From Eubacteriaceae bacterium CHKCI004 (lineage in GTDB: Bacteria; Bacillota; Clostridia; Lachnospirales; Lachnospiraceae), in the NCBI GenBank assembly GCA_900016875.1, contig FCNR01000017.1, positions 109,693-173,692 of the forward strand: a stretch of 64,000 nucleotides of DNA, read 5' to 3'. The position numbers were made by a program, and so were the translations under genes. The first letter of the stretch is position 1. Each line of letters opens with the position of its first letter. This document shows positions 1-9,529 of this stretch, piece by piece. The notes beneath the pieces were generated by a model. The model searched no databases, was not told the DNA's origin, and was given only the letters and a program-made list of their open reading frames with translations.

Positions 1-24
1 GAGGCCATCGGACTTAAACTGTGA
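1..24 (+). CDS. C-terminal end of an upstream gene, possibly V-ATPase subunit F
   Basis: The first eight codons read EAIGLKL followed by TGA at 22-24, in frame with position 1. A short amphipathic tail of this kind, just upstream of subunit E, would suit V-type ATPase subunit F or another peripheral stalk subunit. Only seven residues are visible, so the identity rests on operon position and is an inference. Confidence 0.3.
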   Translation, partial: EAIGLKL

Positions 25-44
25 TGGGAGCAGACAGGTAATCA

Positions 45-70
45 CTGGTTACTGTTCATGCAGTGACCGG
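45..70 (+). promoter_or_regulatory. intercistronic hairpin upstream of V-ATPase subunit E
   Basis: CTGGTTACTG (45-54) pairs with CAGTGACCGG (61-70), with a few G-T pairs, around the loop TTCATG. It lies between the upstream stop and the subunit E ribosome binding site. There is no T-run, so it is more likely an mRNA processing or stability element than a terminator. Confidence 0.4.
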
Positions 71-113
71 TAACAATCACTGTATATTTAATGACATAAA
101 GGAGGGATTCCTC

Positions 114-701
114 TTGACTTTAGAAGAAAAAATCGCACACCTGCAGAGCTCGTCCATGGAGCAGGCGCGGGCGGAGGGCAATGCCATCATTGACTCTCAC
201 CGGGAGAGACTGGAAAAGGAGCTGGCAGATCATAAGAAGGAATCGATGCATCAGTCCAAGCTCCGGATCATGGAGGAGAAAACTAAGGCGAAGCTGGCGT
301 TGAATCAGGCCAGGGCAAAGTTTCAGCTGGAACAGAGACGCCGGCGCGGCAAGGTGCAGCAGGAGCTGAAGGATAAGATTTTTGATGAGGCAAAACAACT
401 GGTTGCAGAATATATGAAGACGGAGGCATATGATGAATTTCTTGTGAAATGCATCAGGCAGGCCGAGAAGTACGCCGGCGACGAACTGGTTACCATATAT
501 ATCAACGGGTCCGATGAGGCGAAACGGGAAGAGCTGGAAGAATTGACCGGCGTTTCGCTGACAGTCAGTGAGGAGGACTTCATCGGCGGGGTGCGCGCGG
601 TGATTTCAAGCCGCAACATTCTCATCGACCATTCTTTCCGGACACAGCTTCGGGATGAGTATGAGAAGTTTTTGTTTTTAGGAGGTGACGGCGTTGCTTA
701 A
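114..701 (+). CDS. atpE: V-type ATP synthase subunit E
   Basis: Peripheral stalk subunit of a V/A-type ATPase that links the A3B3 head to the membrane sector. The N-terminal half is charged and helical (EKIAHLQSSSMEQARAEGNA onward), as expected for the long E-subunit coiled coil, followed by a small C-terminal globular domain ending in FLFLGG. I chose TTG 114 because AAAGGAGGG (98-106) lies about 8 nt upstream. The ATG at 63 has no ribosome binding site and would add 17 unlikely residues. The gene overlaps subunit A by 8 nt. Family assignment combines sequence and the flanking A, B and D genes. Confidence 0.9.
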   Translation: MTLEEKIAHLQSSSMEQARAEGNAIIDSHRERLEKELADHKKESMHQSKLRIMEEKTKAKLALNQARAKFQLEQRRRRGKVQQELKDKIFDEAKQLVAEYMKTEAYDEFLVKCIRQAEKYAGDELVTIYINGSDEAKREELEELTGVSLTVSEEDFIGGVRAVISSRNILIDHSFRTQLRDEYEKFLFLGGDGVA

Positions 702-2460
702 AACCGGAAAGATTTATGGAATTAACGGCCCTGTCGTCTATCTGAAAGGTAATACAGGATTTCGTATGGCGGAGATGGTCTATGTCGGCAGACAGAAGCT
801 GGTGGGCGAGGTCATTGCTCTTGATAAAGACAGAACCACCGTGCAGGTGTATGAAGAGACTACGGGCCTGCGTCCGGGAGAAGAAGTGGTGGCAAGCGGC
901 AGCGCCGTTTCCGTTACCCTTGCCCCCGGGATTCTCAACAACATTTTTGATGGTATCGAACGGCCGCTGGAGCGGATCGCAGAGTCGGCAGGAGCATTTA
1001 TTACCCGCGGAGTCAGTGTAGACTCTCTGGATCGCCAGAAAAAATGGAAAGCGCATATTACGGTTGAAAAAGGACAATATCTCCATGGCGGGGATATTAT
1101 TGCAGAGGTTCCGGAAACCCGGGCTATCATTCATAAATGTATGGTTCCTCCCGATGTGGAAGGAACGGTCGTGGAGACAGTGCCGGACGGGACTTACACC
1201 ATTGATGAGTCCCTTGTGGTGCTGAAGCTCTCTGACGGGACAGAAAGGAAGCTGACCATGACGCAGCACTGGCCGATCCGGACAGCGAGACCCTGCCATC
1301 ACCGGTTCCCGGTTTCTGTGCCTCTGGTCACAGGACAGCGTATCATCGATACGATGTTTCCCATCGCGAAGGGCGGAACGGCGGCTATTCCGGGAGGTTT
1401 CGGAACGGGTAAGACCATGACGCAGCACCAGATCGCCAAATGGGCGGATGCGGATATCATAATCTATATCGGATGCGGAGAGCGAGGCAATGAGATGACG
1501 CAGGTTCTGGAGGAGTTCAGTGAACTGATGGATCCCAGAAGCGGACAGCCGCTCATGGACCGGACGACACTCATTGCTAATACTTCCAATATGCCGGTGG
1601 CAGCCAGGGAGGCCAGCATATACACCGGACTGACTTTGGCTGAATATTACCGGGATATGGGTTATGATGTGGCCATCATGGCAGATTCCACTTCCCGCTG
1701 GGCGGAAGCGCTCCGTGAGTTGTCCGGCCGTCTGGAAGAGATGCCGGCAGAGGAAGGTTTTCCGGCGTATCTGGCTTCTCGTCTGTCAGCCTTTTATGAG
1801 AGAGCCGGCATGATGCATAACCTCAACGGAACTAACGGTTCCGTCACCATCATCGGCGCGGTTTCCCCGCAGGGCGGAGACTTTTCCGAGCCGGTCACTC
1901 AGAATACAAAGCGCTTTGTCCGATGTTTCTGGGGACTGGATAAGAGCCTTGCCTACGCGAGACATTTTCCGGCTATTCACTGGCTTACCAGTTACAGCGA
2001 GTATCTGGGCGATTTAAGCCCGTGGTACAGAGACAATGTTTCCCCGCAGTTTGTGGAATACCGCAACCGCCTCATGGCGCTGCTCAATCAGGAGAGCAGT
2101 CTTCTCGAGATCGTCAAGCTCATCGGAAGCGACGTGCTTCCGGATGACCAGAAGCTGGTGCTTGAGATCGCCCGTGTCATCCGGCTGGGATTTTTACAGC
2201 AGAATGCCTTTCATCAGGAGGATACCTGCGTATCCATGGAAAAGCAGTTCCTGATGATGGATATCATATTGTATCTTTATAAACTTGCCCGCACCCTTGT
2301 GTCCATGGGACACCCGATGTCTGTGCTTAAGGAAGAGAAAATATTTGATAAGATCATTGCCATCAAATATGATGTGCCGAACGACCAACTGGAAATGTTT
2401 GCGCAGTACCGCCGGGATATCGATGCATTTTATCAGAGGGTGCTGGAGAAAAACGCATAA
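694..2460 (+). CDS. atpA: V-type ATP synthase catalytic subunit A
   Basis: Catalytic nucleotide-binding subunit of the V1/A1 head. The Walker A loop GGFGTGKT lies near residues 234-241, preceded by the A-specific insertion typical of V-type rather than F-type enzymes and followed by GCGERGNEM and [12 protein letters not shown]. The length of 588 residues is normal. TTG 694 is preferred because TTAGGAGG (678-685) is well spaced from it, while GTG 685 would overlap that site. Translation is probably coupled to subunit E through the 8-nt overlap. In clostridia such enzymes may pump H+ or Na+; the ion-binding subunit K is outside the window, so the ion cannot be told. Confidence 0.96.
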   Translation: MLKTGKIYGINGPVVYLKGNTGFRMAEMVYVGRQKLVGEVIALDKDRTTVQVYEETTGLRPGEEVVASGSAVSVTLAPGILNNIFDGIERPLERIAESAGAFITRGVSVDSLDRQKKWKAHITVEKGQYLHGGDIIAEVPETRAIIHKCMVPPDVEGTVVETVPDGTYTIDESLVVLKLSDGTERKLTMTQHWPIRTARPCHHRFPVSVPLVTGQRIIDTMFPIAKGGTAAIPGGFGTGKTMTQHQIAKWADADIIIYIGCGERGNEMTQVLEEFSELMDPRSGQPLMDRTTLIANTSNMPVAAREASIYTGLTLAEYYRDMGYDVAIMADSTSRWAEALRELSGRLEEMPAEEGFPAYLASRLSAFYERAGMMHNLNGTNGSVTIIGAVSPQGGDFSEPVTQNTKRFVRCFWGLDKSLAYARHFPAIHWLTSYSEYLGDLSPWYRDNVSPQFVEYRNRLMALLNQESSLLEIVKLIGSDVLPDDQKLVLEIARVIRLGFLQQNAFHQEDTCVSMEKQFLMMDIILYLYKLARTLVSMGHPMSVLKEEKIFDKIIAIKYDVPNDQLEMFAQYRRDIDAFYQRVLEKNA

Positions 2461-2475
2461 GGAGGGACCGGAAAT

Positions 2476-3861
2476 ATGTCAATTGAATATTTAGGCCTGA
2501 GCAGCGTTAATGGCCCTCTGGTTGTTCTGGAAGGCGTACAGGACGCCTTCTTTGATGAGATCGTGGAGTTCGTCATAGACGGCTCCGAGAGAAAAATAGG
2601 ACGTATCGTGGAACTGTATGAAGATAAGGCGGTCATCCAGGTGTTTGAGGGCACGGAGAGTATGTCGCTTATGAATACCCACACGAAGCTGACCGGACAT
2701 CCCATGGAAATTGCTCTGTCACCGGATATGCTGGGACGGACTTTCAACGGGATTGGTCAGCCCATTGATGATCTGGGTCCTATCGTATCCACACTCAAAC
2801 GGGATGTCAACGGCCTGCCGTTAAATCCGGTCTGCCGTGAGTACCCGAGAAACTATATTCACACCGGAATCTCCGCCATCGACGGATTGACAACGCTGAT
2901 CCGCGGACAGAAGCTGCCGATTTTCTCCGGCAACGGTCTGCCACATGATCAGCTGGCCGCCCAGATTGTAAAACAGGCGTCTTTGGGCGAGGACTCTGAT
3001 GAGGAGTTTGCTATCGTTTTTGCCGCCATGGGCGTCAAGCATGACGTGGCGGACTTTTTCCGGCATACCTTTGAGGAGAGCGGCGTGGCCGACCACGTGG
3101 CCATGTTCCTGAATCTGGCCAACGATCCGGTGGTGGAGCGTCTCATCACTCCGAAGGTGGCGCTGACCGTGGCGGAATATCTGGCCTTTGAGCAGCACAT
3201 GCATATCCTTGTTATTCTGACGGATATGACTTCCTTTGCCGAGGCCATGCGTGAGGTATCCTCCTCCAAGGGAGAAATCCCGAGCCGGAAAGGTTTTCCG
3301 GGTTATCTTTACAGCGAGCTGGCGGCCATCTATGAGCGTGCAGGTATCGTGCGGGGAGTGGAAGGCTCTGTGACGCAGCTGCCGATTCTCACCATGCCCA
3401 ACGATGACATCACCCATCCGATCCCCGACCTGACCGGATATATCACCGAGGGACAGATCGTTCTGGATCGTCCGCTGAACGGCCAGTCCATTTACCCTCC
3501 TATCAATATCCTGCCGTCGCTGTCCCGTCTTATGAAGGACGGTATCGGAGAAGGCTACACGAGAGAAGACCATCAGGACCTTTCCAATCAGCTTTTCTCC
3601 GCCTACGCAAAGGTGGGCGACGCCAGAAATCTGGCCTCCGTCATCGGTGAGGATGAGTTGTCGCCGATTGATAAGAAATATCTGGAATTCGGAAAGGAAT
3701 TTGAGGAAAGATATATCGGCCAGGGGCCGGAAGAAAACCGAACCATGGAAGAGACCCTGAATCTCGGCTGGGAGCTCCTCGGCAAGCTGCCGCGGGAGGA
3801 GCTGGATCGGGTGGACACCAGGCTGCTTGATAAGTATTATAAGCCGGCGCCGGAGGAGTAA
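2476..3861 (+). CDS. atpB: V-type ATP synthase subunit B
   Basis: Regulatory, non-catalytic partner of subunit A in the head hexamer. The position of the P-loop is occupied by [15 protein letters not shown], which lacks the GKT lysine, the normal state for B subunits. Downstream motifs [20 protein letters not shown] and a C-terminal helical domain are typical. The length of 461 residues is normal. AAGGAGGGACCGG precedes ATG 2476, 15 nt after the subunit A stop, so the genes are co-transcribed. Confidence 0.96.
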   Translation: MSIEYLGLSSVNGPLVVLEGVQDAFFDEIVEFVIDGSERKIGRIVELYEDKAVIQVFEGTESMSLMNTHTKLTGHPMEIALSPDMLGRTFNGIGQPIDDLGPIVSTLKRDVNGLPLNPVCREYPRNYIHTGISAIDGLTTLIRGQKLPIFSGNGLPHDQLAAQIVKQASLGEDSDEEFAIVFAAMGVKHDVADFFRHTFEESGVADHVAMFLNLANDPVVERLITPKVALTVAEYLAFEQHMHILVILTDMTSFAEAMREVSSSKGEIPSRKGFPGYLYSELAAIYERAGIVRGVEGSVTQLPILTMPNDDITHPIPDLTGYITEGQIVLDRPLNGQSIYPPINILPSLSRLMKDGIGEGYTREDHQDLSNQLFSAYAKVGDARNLASVIGEDELSPIDKKYLEFGKEFEERYIGQGPEENRTMEETLNLGWELLGKLPREELDRVDTRLLDKYYKPAPEE

Positions 3862-3873
3862 AGGAGGGGTTTT

Positions 3874-4494
3874 ATGGATCCACGTACATTTCCCACCAAA
3901 GGAAATCTGATGCTGGCGAAGAATTCGCTGGCCCTTGCCAAGCAGGGATATGATCTGATGGACCGGAAGAGGAACATTCTCATCCGGGAGCTGATGGATC
4001 TGATCGACGAGGCCCGGAGCATCCAGGAGGAGATTGACAGTACATTTACCTATGCGTATCAGTGCCTCCAGCGGGCCAACATCGAAAACGGAATCAGCAC
4101 CGTGGAGCAGCTTGCCTACACAGTGCCCATCGAAAACTCCATCACCATTCAGGTGAGAAGCATCATGGGAACGGAGATTCCTCATGTGAAGTACACGCCT
4201 GACGCCGGAAAGCCGACCTACGCTTTCAGTACGACCCACGAGTCCATCGACATCGCCAGGGAGGCCTTCAGCCGGGTGAAAGACCTGACCGTAAAGCTGT
4301 CCATGGTGGAGAATGCCGCTTACCGCCTGGCCAGCAACATCAAAAAGACACAGAAGCGCGCCAACGCGCTGCAAAATATCACCATCCCCATGTACACGTC
4401 TCTGGTATATACCATCACCAATGCCCTGGAAGAAAAAGACAGGGAGGAATTTACGAGACTGAAAGTAATCAAACGGATGAAGATGAAGGAATAA
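3874..4494 (+). CDS. atpD: V-type ATP synthase subunit D
   Basis: Central rotor shaft subunit that turns inside the A3B3 ring. It has 206 residues, starts with a phosphate-charged helix (FPTKGNLMLAKNSLALAKQG) and ends in a long basic helix (RLKVIKRMKMKE). Both are expected for the antiparallel coiled coil of D. A strong AAAGGAGG lies before ATG 3874, 12 nt after subunit B. A hairpin 12 nt downstream probably ends the operon. Confidence 0.94.
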   Translation: MDPRTFPTKGNLMLAKNSLALAKQGYDLMDRKRNILIRELMDLIDEARSIQEEIDSTFTYAYQCLQRANIENGISTVEQLAYTVPIENSITIQVRSIMGTEIPHVKYTPDAGKPTYAFSTTHESIDIAREAFSRVKDLTVKLSMVENAAYRLASNIKKTQKRANALQNITIPMYTSLVYTITNALEEKDREEFTRLKVIKRMKMKE

Positions 4495-4506
4495 GAATAA
4501 ATAAAA

Positions 4507-4541
4507 ATGCCCGTTGTCGGCTGTGTGCTGACAGCGGGTAT
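4507..4541 (+). terminator. terminator-like hairpin after the V-ATPase operon
   Basis: ATGCCCGTTGTC (4507-4518) pairs over 12 bp, with two wobble pairs, with GACAGCGGGTAT (4530-4541). The following TTGTATTGT is only moderately T-rich, so termination strength is uncertain. The A-run on the 5' side could make it serve the converging lysR gene as well. Confidence 0.6.
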
Positions 4542-4611
4542 TGTATTGTGCGATACGCCCGTTGGACGGTCGCCGTGTTTGCACGGGCGGACGCCTGACG
4601 GGCAACGGAGA

Positions 4612-5514
4612 TTATTCAAACTTTTCCTGCTGAAACATCTCCTGCAGTGTCTGTATAAACTTATCGGCGGCCCGGGAAAAGACCGGGTACTTCTTCCAGA
4701 CCAGAAAGGCGGTGGCTTCCAGGCGCGGGGAGAGGGGACGGAAGCAGAGATTGCTGTCGCCGCTGGTGTTGATGAGCTTGTCCAGGCAGATGGCGTAGCC
4801 CATGCCCTCGTCCACCAGAAGGGAGGCGTTGAAGATCAGGTTGTAGGTGGCTGCCACGTGCAGCCGGGAAATGTCCTGCTTCATCCAGAGAGACAGCTCG
4901 CTGCTCTGATTTTCCTGCTCCGAGAGAATCAGAGGCTTGTCCCACAGATCTTCCGGAGTGACAGATTCCTTTTCGGCCAGAGGGGAATCTTTCCGCATCA
5001 GCACACCCCACACATCCGGAATCGGAATCCGCATGGAATCGTATTTATTCCCGTCCACAGAATCATAAAGAATCCCAAAGTCAATGAGTCCCTTATCAAG
5101 CTGCTCCATGACAAAGGTCGCGTTTCCGCTGGAAATATGATAATGGATGTCCGGGTATTTCTCCCGGAGCGACTGCGCCGCCCGGGCCAGCAGCCGCACG
5201 ATGTCGGTCTCGCCGGAACCGATGTACACATCGCCCGCCACCACCTCATCGGAAAGAGCAATCTCATTTTCCGTCATGTGAACCAGCCCAAGAATCTCCT
5301 CCGCCCGCTTGCGAAGCAGCATTCCTTCCTCGGTCAGAAGCACCTTGCGGGAGCCTTTGGTGCCGCGGATCAGCAGCTGTTTGCCAAGCTCCTGTTCAAG
5401 ATGTTTCAGCTGTGTGGAGAGAGTGGGCTGAGAGAGGTGCAGCGACTGCGCCGCGCTGGAGATGCTCTGCTCCCTGGCCACAGCCAGAAAATATTGTAAT
5501 ATACGAAGTTCCAA
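4612..5514 (-). CDS. LysR family transcriptional regulator (first of two paralogues)
   Basis: A 300-residue LysR-type regulator. The winged helix-turn-helix is in residues 1-60 (ILQYFLAVAREQSISSAAQS, then LSQPTLSTQLKHLEQELG). A periplasmic-binding-like effector domain occupies about 90-295. It is transcribed away from the MBL-fold hydrolase at 5691, with a 176-nt shared upstream region, so the hydrolase is its likely target. It is clearly similar to the LysR at 8066 (both begin MELR, with shared QPTLS and RAEEI). The effector is unknown. Confidence 0.93.
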   Translation of the reverse strand: MELRILQYFLAVAREQSISSAAQSLHLSQPTLSTQLKHLEQELGKQLLIRGTKGSRKVLLTEEGMLLRKRAEEILGLVHMTENEIALSDEVVAGDVYIGSGETDIVRLLARAAQSLREKYPDIHYHISSGNATFVMEQLDKGLIDFGILYDSVDGNKYDSMRIPIPDVWGVLMRKDSPLAEKESVTPEDLWDKPLILSEQENQSSELSLWMKQDISRLHVAATYNLIFNASLLVDEGMGYAICLDKLINTSGDSNLCFRPLSPRLEATAFLVWKKYPVFSRAADKFIQTLQEMFQQEKFE

Positions 5515-5594
5515 GGGAATGCCTCCTTTCGGGGTGGGAATGGGTATGAAATGATTTTACATGGGGGTGAAGAAAAAGGCAAGGGATTTCATTC

Positions 5595-5624
5595 TTGACC
5601 CGCAGGGAGAGAATTTGTTATCCT
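5595..5624 (+). promoter_or_regulatory. predicted sigma-A promoter of the MBL-fold gene
   Basis: TTGACC (5595-5600) and TATCCT (5619-5624) are separated by 18 nt. The site lies in the divergent region between the lysR gene and the MBL-fold gene, where the LysR protein would be expected to bind. Confidence 0.5.
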
Positions 5625-5690
5625 ATGGTTAAAAAAGAGTATATCAGGAGTTTTTTGCGCGAAAACAGAAAGGCAGGTTAAAGAAAAATT

Positions 5691-6692
5691 ATGGTTGAAT
5701 TAATACATCGCAGCCCGGACATTTACAAGATCGATGTCCCCCTGACGGGGAACCCGTTAAAGAATCTCAATTGTTACGTTATAAAGGACGGCGGGGAAAG
5801 CGCCGTCATTGATACCGGCTTCCGCACGGAGGAATGCTGGCAGGCGCTGAAAGGCGGCCTCAGCGAGATCGGCGTGTCGCCGGAGCACACGAAGCTGCTC
5901 GTTACGCATCTTCATTCGGATCATATCGGACTGGCGGGATATTTTAATTATCCGGATACCACTATCTATATGGGAAAGGTGGAGTATGAGTATTACCGCC
6001 GCATGAAAGAGGGAGATCTTATGGGGCGAATTGACCAGCAGTATCGTCTGGAAGGATTTCCGGAGGATGAGCTTCAGGATGCCATCAAGACAAATCCTGC
6101 CAGTATTTATCTGCCGGACGCCACATTTCCGGTGACGACCCTACAGGAAGGCGATACCGTCACTGTGGGAGGCACGACGCTTACTGCGATTTTCATGCCG
6201 GGACATACGCCGGGACAGATGATCTTCTATATTGCTGACAAAAAGATCATGTTCCTGGCAGACCACCTTCTGTTTGACATCACGCCAAACATTACCAAAT
6301 GGTCGGGGATTGACGATTCCCTGCGGCAATACATGAATAATCTGGAGCGGCTGCTGGATTTTGATGTTGACCTGCCTCTCCCTGCGCATCGTAATCTCTC
6401 AAACAAAACGCTGGAAGACAGAGTGGCGGAGATCCTCGCTCACCATGCGGTCCGCCTTAATCAGATTCTTAAAGTGTTGGAAAAACAGCCGGGAGCGACC
6501 GGATATGAAGTGGCTGGCGGTCTAACCTGGTCCATGCGCGGCAGAGCATGGAAAGACGCCCCGAACCGACAGAAATGGTTTGCGGTGGGCGAGACGCTGG
6601 CACACATCGAATATCTGATGGCAGAGAATAAAGTCTGCCGTGTTAAAAAAGAGAGAAACGGGAAAATGATTCATACCTATGAGCTGGTGTGA
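5691..6692 (+). CDS. MBL-fold metallo-hydrolase
   Basis: A 333-residue metallo-beta-lactamase-fold protein. The metal-binding signature HLHSDH lies at residues 73-78, followed by the further ligands in FMPGHTPGQ, FLADH and LPAHR. The C-terminal 70 residues (HHAVRLNQIL onward) resemble the winged-helix domain of the LACTB2-like branch. The substrate cannot be told from sequence; thioesters, lactones and RNA ends are used by relatives. It sits opposite a LysR gene and ends in a strong terminator, so it is probably a one-gene regulated unit. Confidence 0.88.
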   Translation: MVELIHRSPDIYKIDVPLTGNPLKNLNCYVIKDGGESAVIDTGFRTEECWQALKGGLSEIGVSPEHTKLLVTHLHSDHIGLAGYFNYPDTTIYMGKVEYEYYRRMKEGDLMGRIDQQYRLEGFPEDELQDAIKTNPASIYLPDATFPVTTLQEGDTVTVGGTTLTAIFMPGHTPGQMIFYIADKKIMFLADHLLFDITPNITKWSGIDDSLRQYMNNLERLLDFDVDLPLPAHRNLSNKTLEDRVAEILAHHAVRLNQILKVLEKQPGATGYEVAGGLTWSMRGRAWKDAPNRQKWFAVGETLAHIEYLMAENKVCRVKKERNGKMIHTYELV

Positions 6693-6704
6693 GGATGAAG
6701 AGTA

Positions 6705-6744
6705 AAAGACAGAGAAATGTACGGGAATATGTTTCTCTGTCTTT
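6705..6744 (+). terminator. strong terminator after the MBL-fold gene
   Basis: AAAGACAGAGAAA (6705-6717) pairs perfectly over 13 bp with TTTCTCTGTCTTT (6732-6744), followed by CTTTAT. Confidence 0.8.
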
Positions 6745-7041
6745 CTTTATCTGGTTTGCTTTCTTTGTTGTGATTCTTTGATTGTGGCAATTGATTGTGG
6801 TCGTTGATAGTAATCAGTGGTCATGGGATTGGACATGGCCGTTGGTTATTGAAATCGCAGATTTTGCATAGGCAAAAACTATACATTTACATAAAGAACA
6901 AATATTTGCTATTGGTCCTCCGAAGGAATATAGTGTAATTGAGAGAAGAAACAGACAACCGTTCCCGATTCCATGGACGGAAACGGGGCACATTTGCCGG
7001 CAAAGATCACATCGGTGACTGGTGGAAGGAGGACATATATA
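6745..7041 (+). other. gene-free A+T-rich spacer
   Basis: This stretch of about 300 nt between the terminator and the cyclophilin-like gene has no convincing gene. It holds short imperfect direct repeats of TTGATTGTGG around 6778-6800. It should contain the promoter of the next gene; no clear -35/-10 pair was chosen. Confidence 0.5.
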
Positions 7042-7422
7042 ATGGAAGGAAAAAATAAGATAAATATCCAGATTGGAGAAAATGTACTGACAGCGACGCT
7101 GGTGGAGAACTCTTCCGCAGAAGCGCTTTTTGCCATGCTGGAGGCAGGTCCGCTGACCATTCACATGAACGATTACGCCGGCATGGAAAAGGTAGGCTCC
7201 ATTGGAAAGCTGCTGCCGACCAACGACCAGCACATCAAGGCGAAACCATGCGACTTGATTCTGTATCTGGGAGACTCCCTGGTCATCTACTACGAGTCAA
7301 ATTCCTGGAACTTTACCCGCCTGGGCAGGATTGAAGGCGTGACTCAGAAAGAACTGAAGATGATTCTCGGCAGAGGAGATGTTACCGCAGTGCTCACACC
7401 TGCCGAAAAGGAGACAAACTGA
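7042..7422 (+). CDS. cyclophilin-like fold protein, cytoplasmic
   Basis: A 126-residue protein of the bacterial cyclophilin-like fold family. Supporting segments are INIQIGENVLTATLVENSSA at the start, then YLGDSLVIYYESNSWNFTRLG and the closing LKMILGRGDVTAVLTP. These small proteins are often found near flavodoxins and oxidoreductases and have no established peptidyl-prolyl isomerase activity. ATG 7042 is chosen because AAGGAGG (7026-7032) lies 9 nt upstream; an in-frame start at 6973 has none. Its TGA overlaps the ATG of the lipoprotein partner. Confidence 0.75.
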   Translation: MEGKNKINIQIGENVLTATLVENSSAEALFAMLEAGPLTIHMNDYAGMEKVGSIGKLLPTNDQHIKAKPCDLILYLGDSLVIYYESNSWNFTRLGRIEGVTQKELKMILGRGDVTAVLTPAEKETN

Positions 7423-8027
7423 TGGAAAGAGACGCCTGCCGGGAAAAGGTCGGGGCGGAGCGATCAGATATCCGCCGGAAAGCGGGCAGAAGGAAGCGGA
7501 CAGCCATCGTTTTATGTGCCCTGGTACTTGCCCTAGGGCTGACTGCCTGCGGTCAGACAGGGCAGAACAAGCAGACCGGCCAGGGCGGCCAGGACAGCGC
7601 CCCGGCGGGAACGACAGCAGCCGCGCCGGAAACCGCCGAAGAGAGTACCGGAACCTCATCGGACAGCGCCCGGAATACAATCTCCCTCCGCCTTACCACA
7701 GAAGACGGAACCGTCATCGAGTACGCCCTCAACGACAGTCAGGCTGCTGCGGACTTATACAGTCAGCTGCCGCGCACCATAGAGGTGGAGGATTACAGCA
7801 CCAATGAGAAGATTTTTTATCCGCCGGAGGAACTGGATACCGGGGATGCGCCGGAAGCAGCCGGAGGAGCAGGCGTGCTGGCGTATTATGAGCCGTGGGG
7901 CGACGTGGTCATGTTTTATGATGATTTTAGCACGGCGTCAGGGCTGTATGAACTGGGAACAGTGACTTCCGGCAGCGAAAATATCTCCGAGCTGTCCGGC
8001 AGTGTTCTGATAGAACAGGCAGAATAA
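7422..8027 (+). CDS. cyclophilin-like lipoprotein
   Basis: A 201-residue exported partner of the preceding gene, joined by a TGATG overlap. A basic N-terminus and hydrophobic core (AIVLCALVLALGL) lead to the lipobox LTAC, with Cys43 as predicted lipidation site. A Gln/Gly/Thr/Ala-rich linker follows. From about residue 88 it has the same fold as its neighbour (ISLRLTTEDG, ALNDSQAAADLY, YYEPWGDVVMFYDDF). A cytoplasmic and a surface-anchored copy in one operon suggest the same ligand is handled on both sides of the membrane; that is inference. Confidence 0.75.
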   Translation: MERDACREKVGAERSDIRRKAGRRKRTAIVLCALVLALGLTACGQTGQNKQTGQGGQDSAPAGTTAAAPETAEESTGTSSDSARNTISLRLTTEDGTVIEYALNDSQAAADLYSQLPRTIEVEDYSTNEKIFYPPEELDTGDAPEAAGGAGVLAYYEPWGDVVMFYDDFSTASGLYELGTVTSGSENISELSGSVLIEQAE

Positions 8028-8065
8028 TCGATAACTGATATATAGGGGAAACAGGAGGAACGTTT

Positions 8066-8986
8066 ATGGAACTTCGCACACTGCGTTATTTTCTTACCAC
8101 AGCCGATGAAGGAAACATCACGAGAGCCGCCCATATTCTGCATGTGACCCAGCCGACATTAAGCCGTCAGCTCATGGAGTTGGAGAGAGAACTGGGAACG
8201 GTGCTGATCGTCAGAGGCAAAAAAGGTGTTACTTTGACGGATGACGGAATGCTTTTTCGGCAGAGGGCAGAAGAAATCGTGGAGCTTGCCGACCGGGCGG
8301 AAAAGACCTTTGTGGAAAGAGAAAACACTGTGAGCGGCATTGTATCCATAGGAGCAACGGAGGCCGTGGGCAGCCGTCTGCTCGCCAGGATTATGAAGAA
8401 ATTCTCTGACAAATATCCTTTGATTCAGTTTCATCTCTATAATGAGATGGCGGACAACATCAAAGAGCGCATGGACAAAGGACTGGTAGACGTGGGGCTT
8501 CTGTTGGAACCGGTGGACACGACAAAATATGACTTTGTCCGTCTCTCCCAGAAAGAAACCTGGGGTGTTCTCATGCGCAAAGACCACCCTCTTTCCCAAC
8601 GGGAATCGGTGACGCCGCAGGAGATGGCGAAGTACCCACTGATTCTTCCTCTTCGGGAAAATGTGCGGGCGGACATTATAAACTGGCTGGGAAAAGAAGA
8701 ACGGGAATTAAAGATTCCTCTGGGCTACACCCTCCTTTCCAACGCTGTGCTCATGGTGGAGGAGGGAATGGGCTGCGCCTTCTGCCTGGACGGCGCGCTT
8801 GCCATTCACAGCAGCCCGAATCTCAAATTTATTCCCATTTCACCGGAACACACCACCCGGAGCGTGCTTCTCTGGAAGAAAAACCATCTGTTCACACCCG
8901 CCACTTCACTGTTTATTCAGGAAATCAATATGTTAAAGACGCCGATAAGCCGGCGTCAATTAGAGGAATTTTCCTCCGGATTATGA
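8066..8986 (+). CDS. LysR family transcriptional regulator (second paralogue)
   Basis: A 306-residue LysR regulator with the DNA-binding domain in residues 1-60 (AAHILHVTQPTLSRQLMELE) and an effector-binding domain from about 90. AAACAGGAGG lies just before ATG 8066. It follows the cyclophilin-like pair on the same strand and runs directly into the remains of a flavodoxin gene. LysR regulators beside flavodoxin and aldo/keto reductase genes are common in Lachnospiraceae, so an oxidative or electrophile signal is plausible but not shown. Confidence 0.93.
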   Translation: MELRTLRYFLTTADEGNITRAAHILHVTQPTLSRQLMELERELGTVLIVRGKKGVTLTDDGMLFRQRAEEIVELADRAEKTFVERENTVSGIVSIGATEAVGSRLLARIMKKFSDKYPLIQFHLYNEMADNIKERMDKGLVDVGLLLEPVDTTKYDFVRLSQKETWGVLMRKDHPLSQRESVTPQEMAKYPLILPLRENVRADIINWLGKEERELKIPLGYTLLSNAVLMVEEGMGCAFCLDGALAIHSSPNLKFIPISPEHTTRSVLLWKKNHLFTPATSLFIQEINMLKTPISRRQLEEFSSGL

Positions 8987-9242
8987 TAATCCGGGGGAAA
9001 CTCTGGTGGTATATTATTTGGCAACAAGAAATACAGAAGCAGTCATAGATTATATTGTGGAAGATATAGGAAGAGGTTTAGTTGAACTGGAGCCGCCAGA
9101 ATCTTATACAGATGCAGATATGGAATAGACAGATGATATCAGCCGTGTGTCTCAGGAACATGAAAGTCTGAGATGCGAAAGATTCCAGTTAAGTGATTTT
9201 GAATAGGATGTCCAGATGTGGATTGAAGGACTTGGATTATAA
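8985..9242 (+). pseudogene. decayed flavodoxin gene
   Basis: The frame starting at GAT 8985 reads ETLVVYYLATRNTEAVIDYI, then LVELEPPESYTDADME, a TAG stop, TDDISRVSQEH, and after another TAG the tail MWIEGLGL and TAA at 9240-9242. This is the N-terminus, the substrate-loop region and the C-terminal helix of a flavodoxin (compare VVYFSATGNT), with two in-frame stops, a large internal deletion and a lost glycine in the FMN phosphate loop. It has no start codon and abuts the LysR stop. The gene was probably once regulated by that LysR. Confidence 0.8.
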
Positions 9243-9258
9243 AGTAATATTAAAGTAT

Positions 9259-9292
9259 AAAAAAGCATGATTCATAGGAGTCATGCTTTTTT
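9259..9292 (+). terminator. terminator after the flavodoxin relic
   Basis: AAAAAAGCATGA pairs with TCATGCTTTTTT around TTCATAGGAG, then CTTG. The perfect arm and U-run make it a good intrinsic terminator, still intact although the gene before it is dead. Confidence 0.8.
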
Positions 9293-9529
9293 CTTGATAT
9301 TAATTGTAAGTAGTAATGGAATAATATAAGGATAAGCGTTATAATATATTTACAATATGTTCAGGGATAAAAGAAAGCGGATTATTATTTGATATATGCC
9401 ATTCAAAAAAATATTGCATTGAAAGAAAAATAGGGAGTAAAAAGTGAGCAAGGGTAATGATGCAACGTCTACATGGAAACAGTAATGGGCGAAGAATAAG
9501 AGTTCAAAATTAAATTGGGGAGGAAATGT

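Noticed and set aside
2821..4605. 594-codon open frame on the minus strand
   Set aside because: It lies antisense to the V-ATPase B and D genes, which have full family motifs and good start sites. Its product is rich in His, Arg and Gln with no recognisable domain.
4507..5499. 330-codon open frame on the plus strand
   Set aside because: It is antisense to the first LysR gene and begins inside the V-ATPase terminator; no ribosome binding site.
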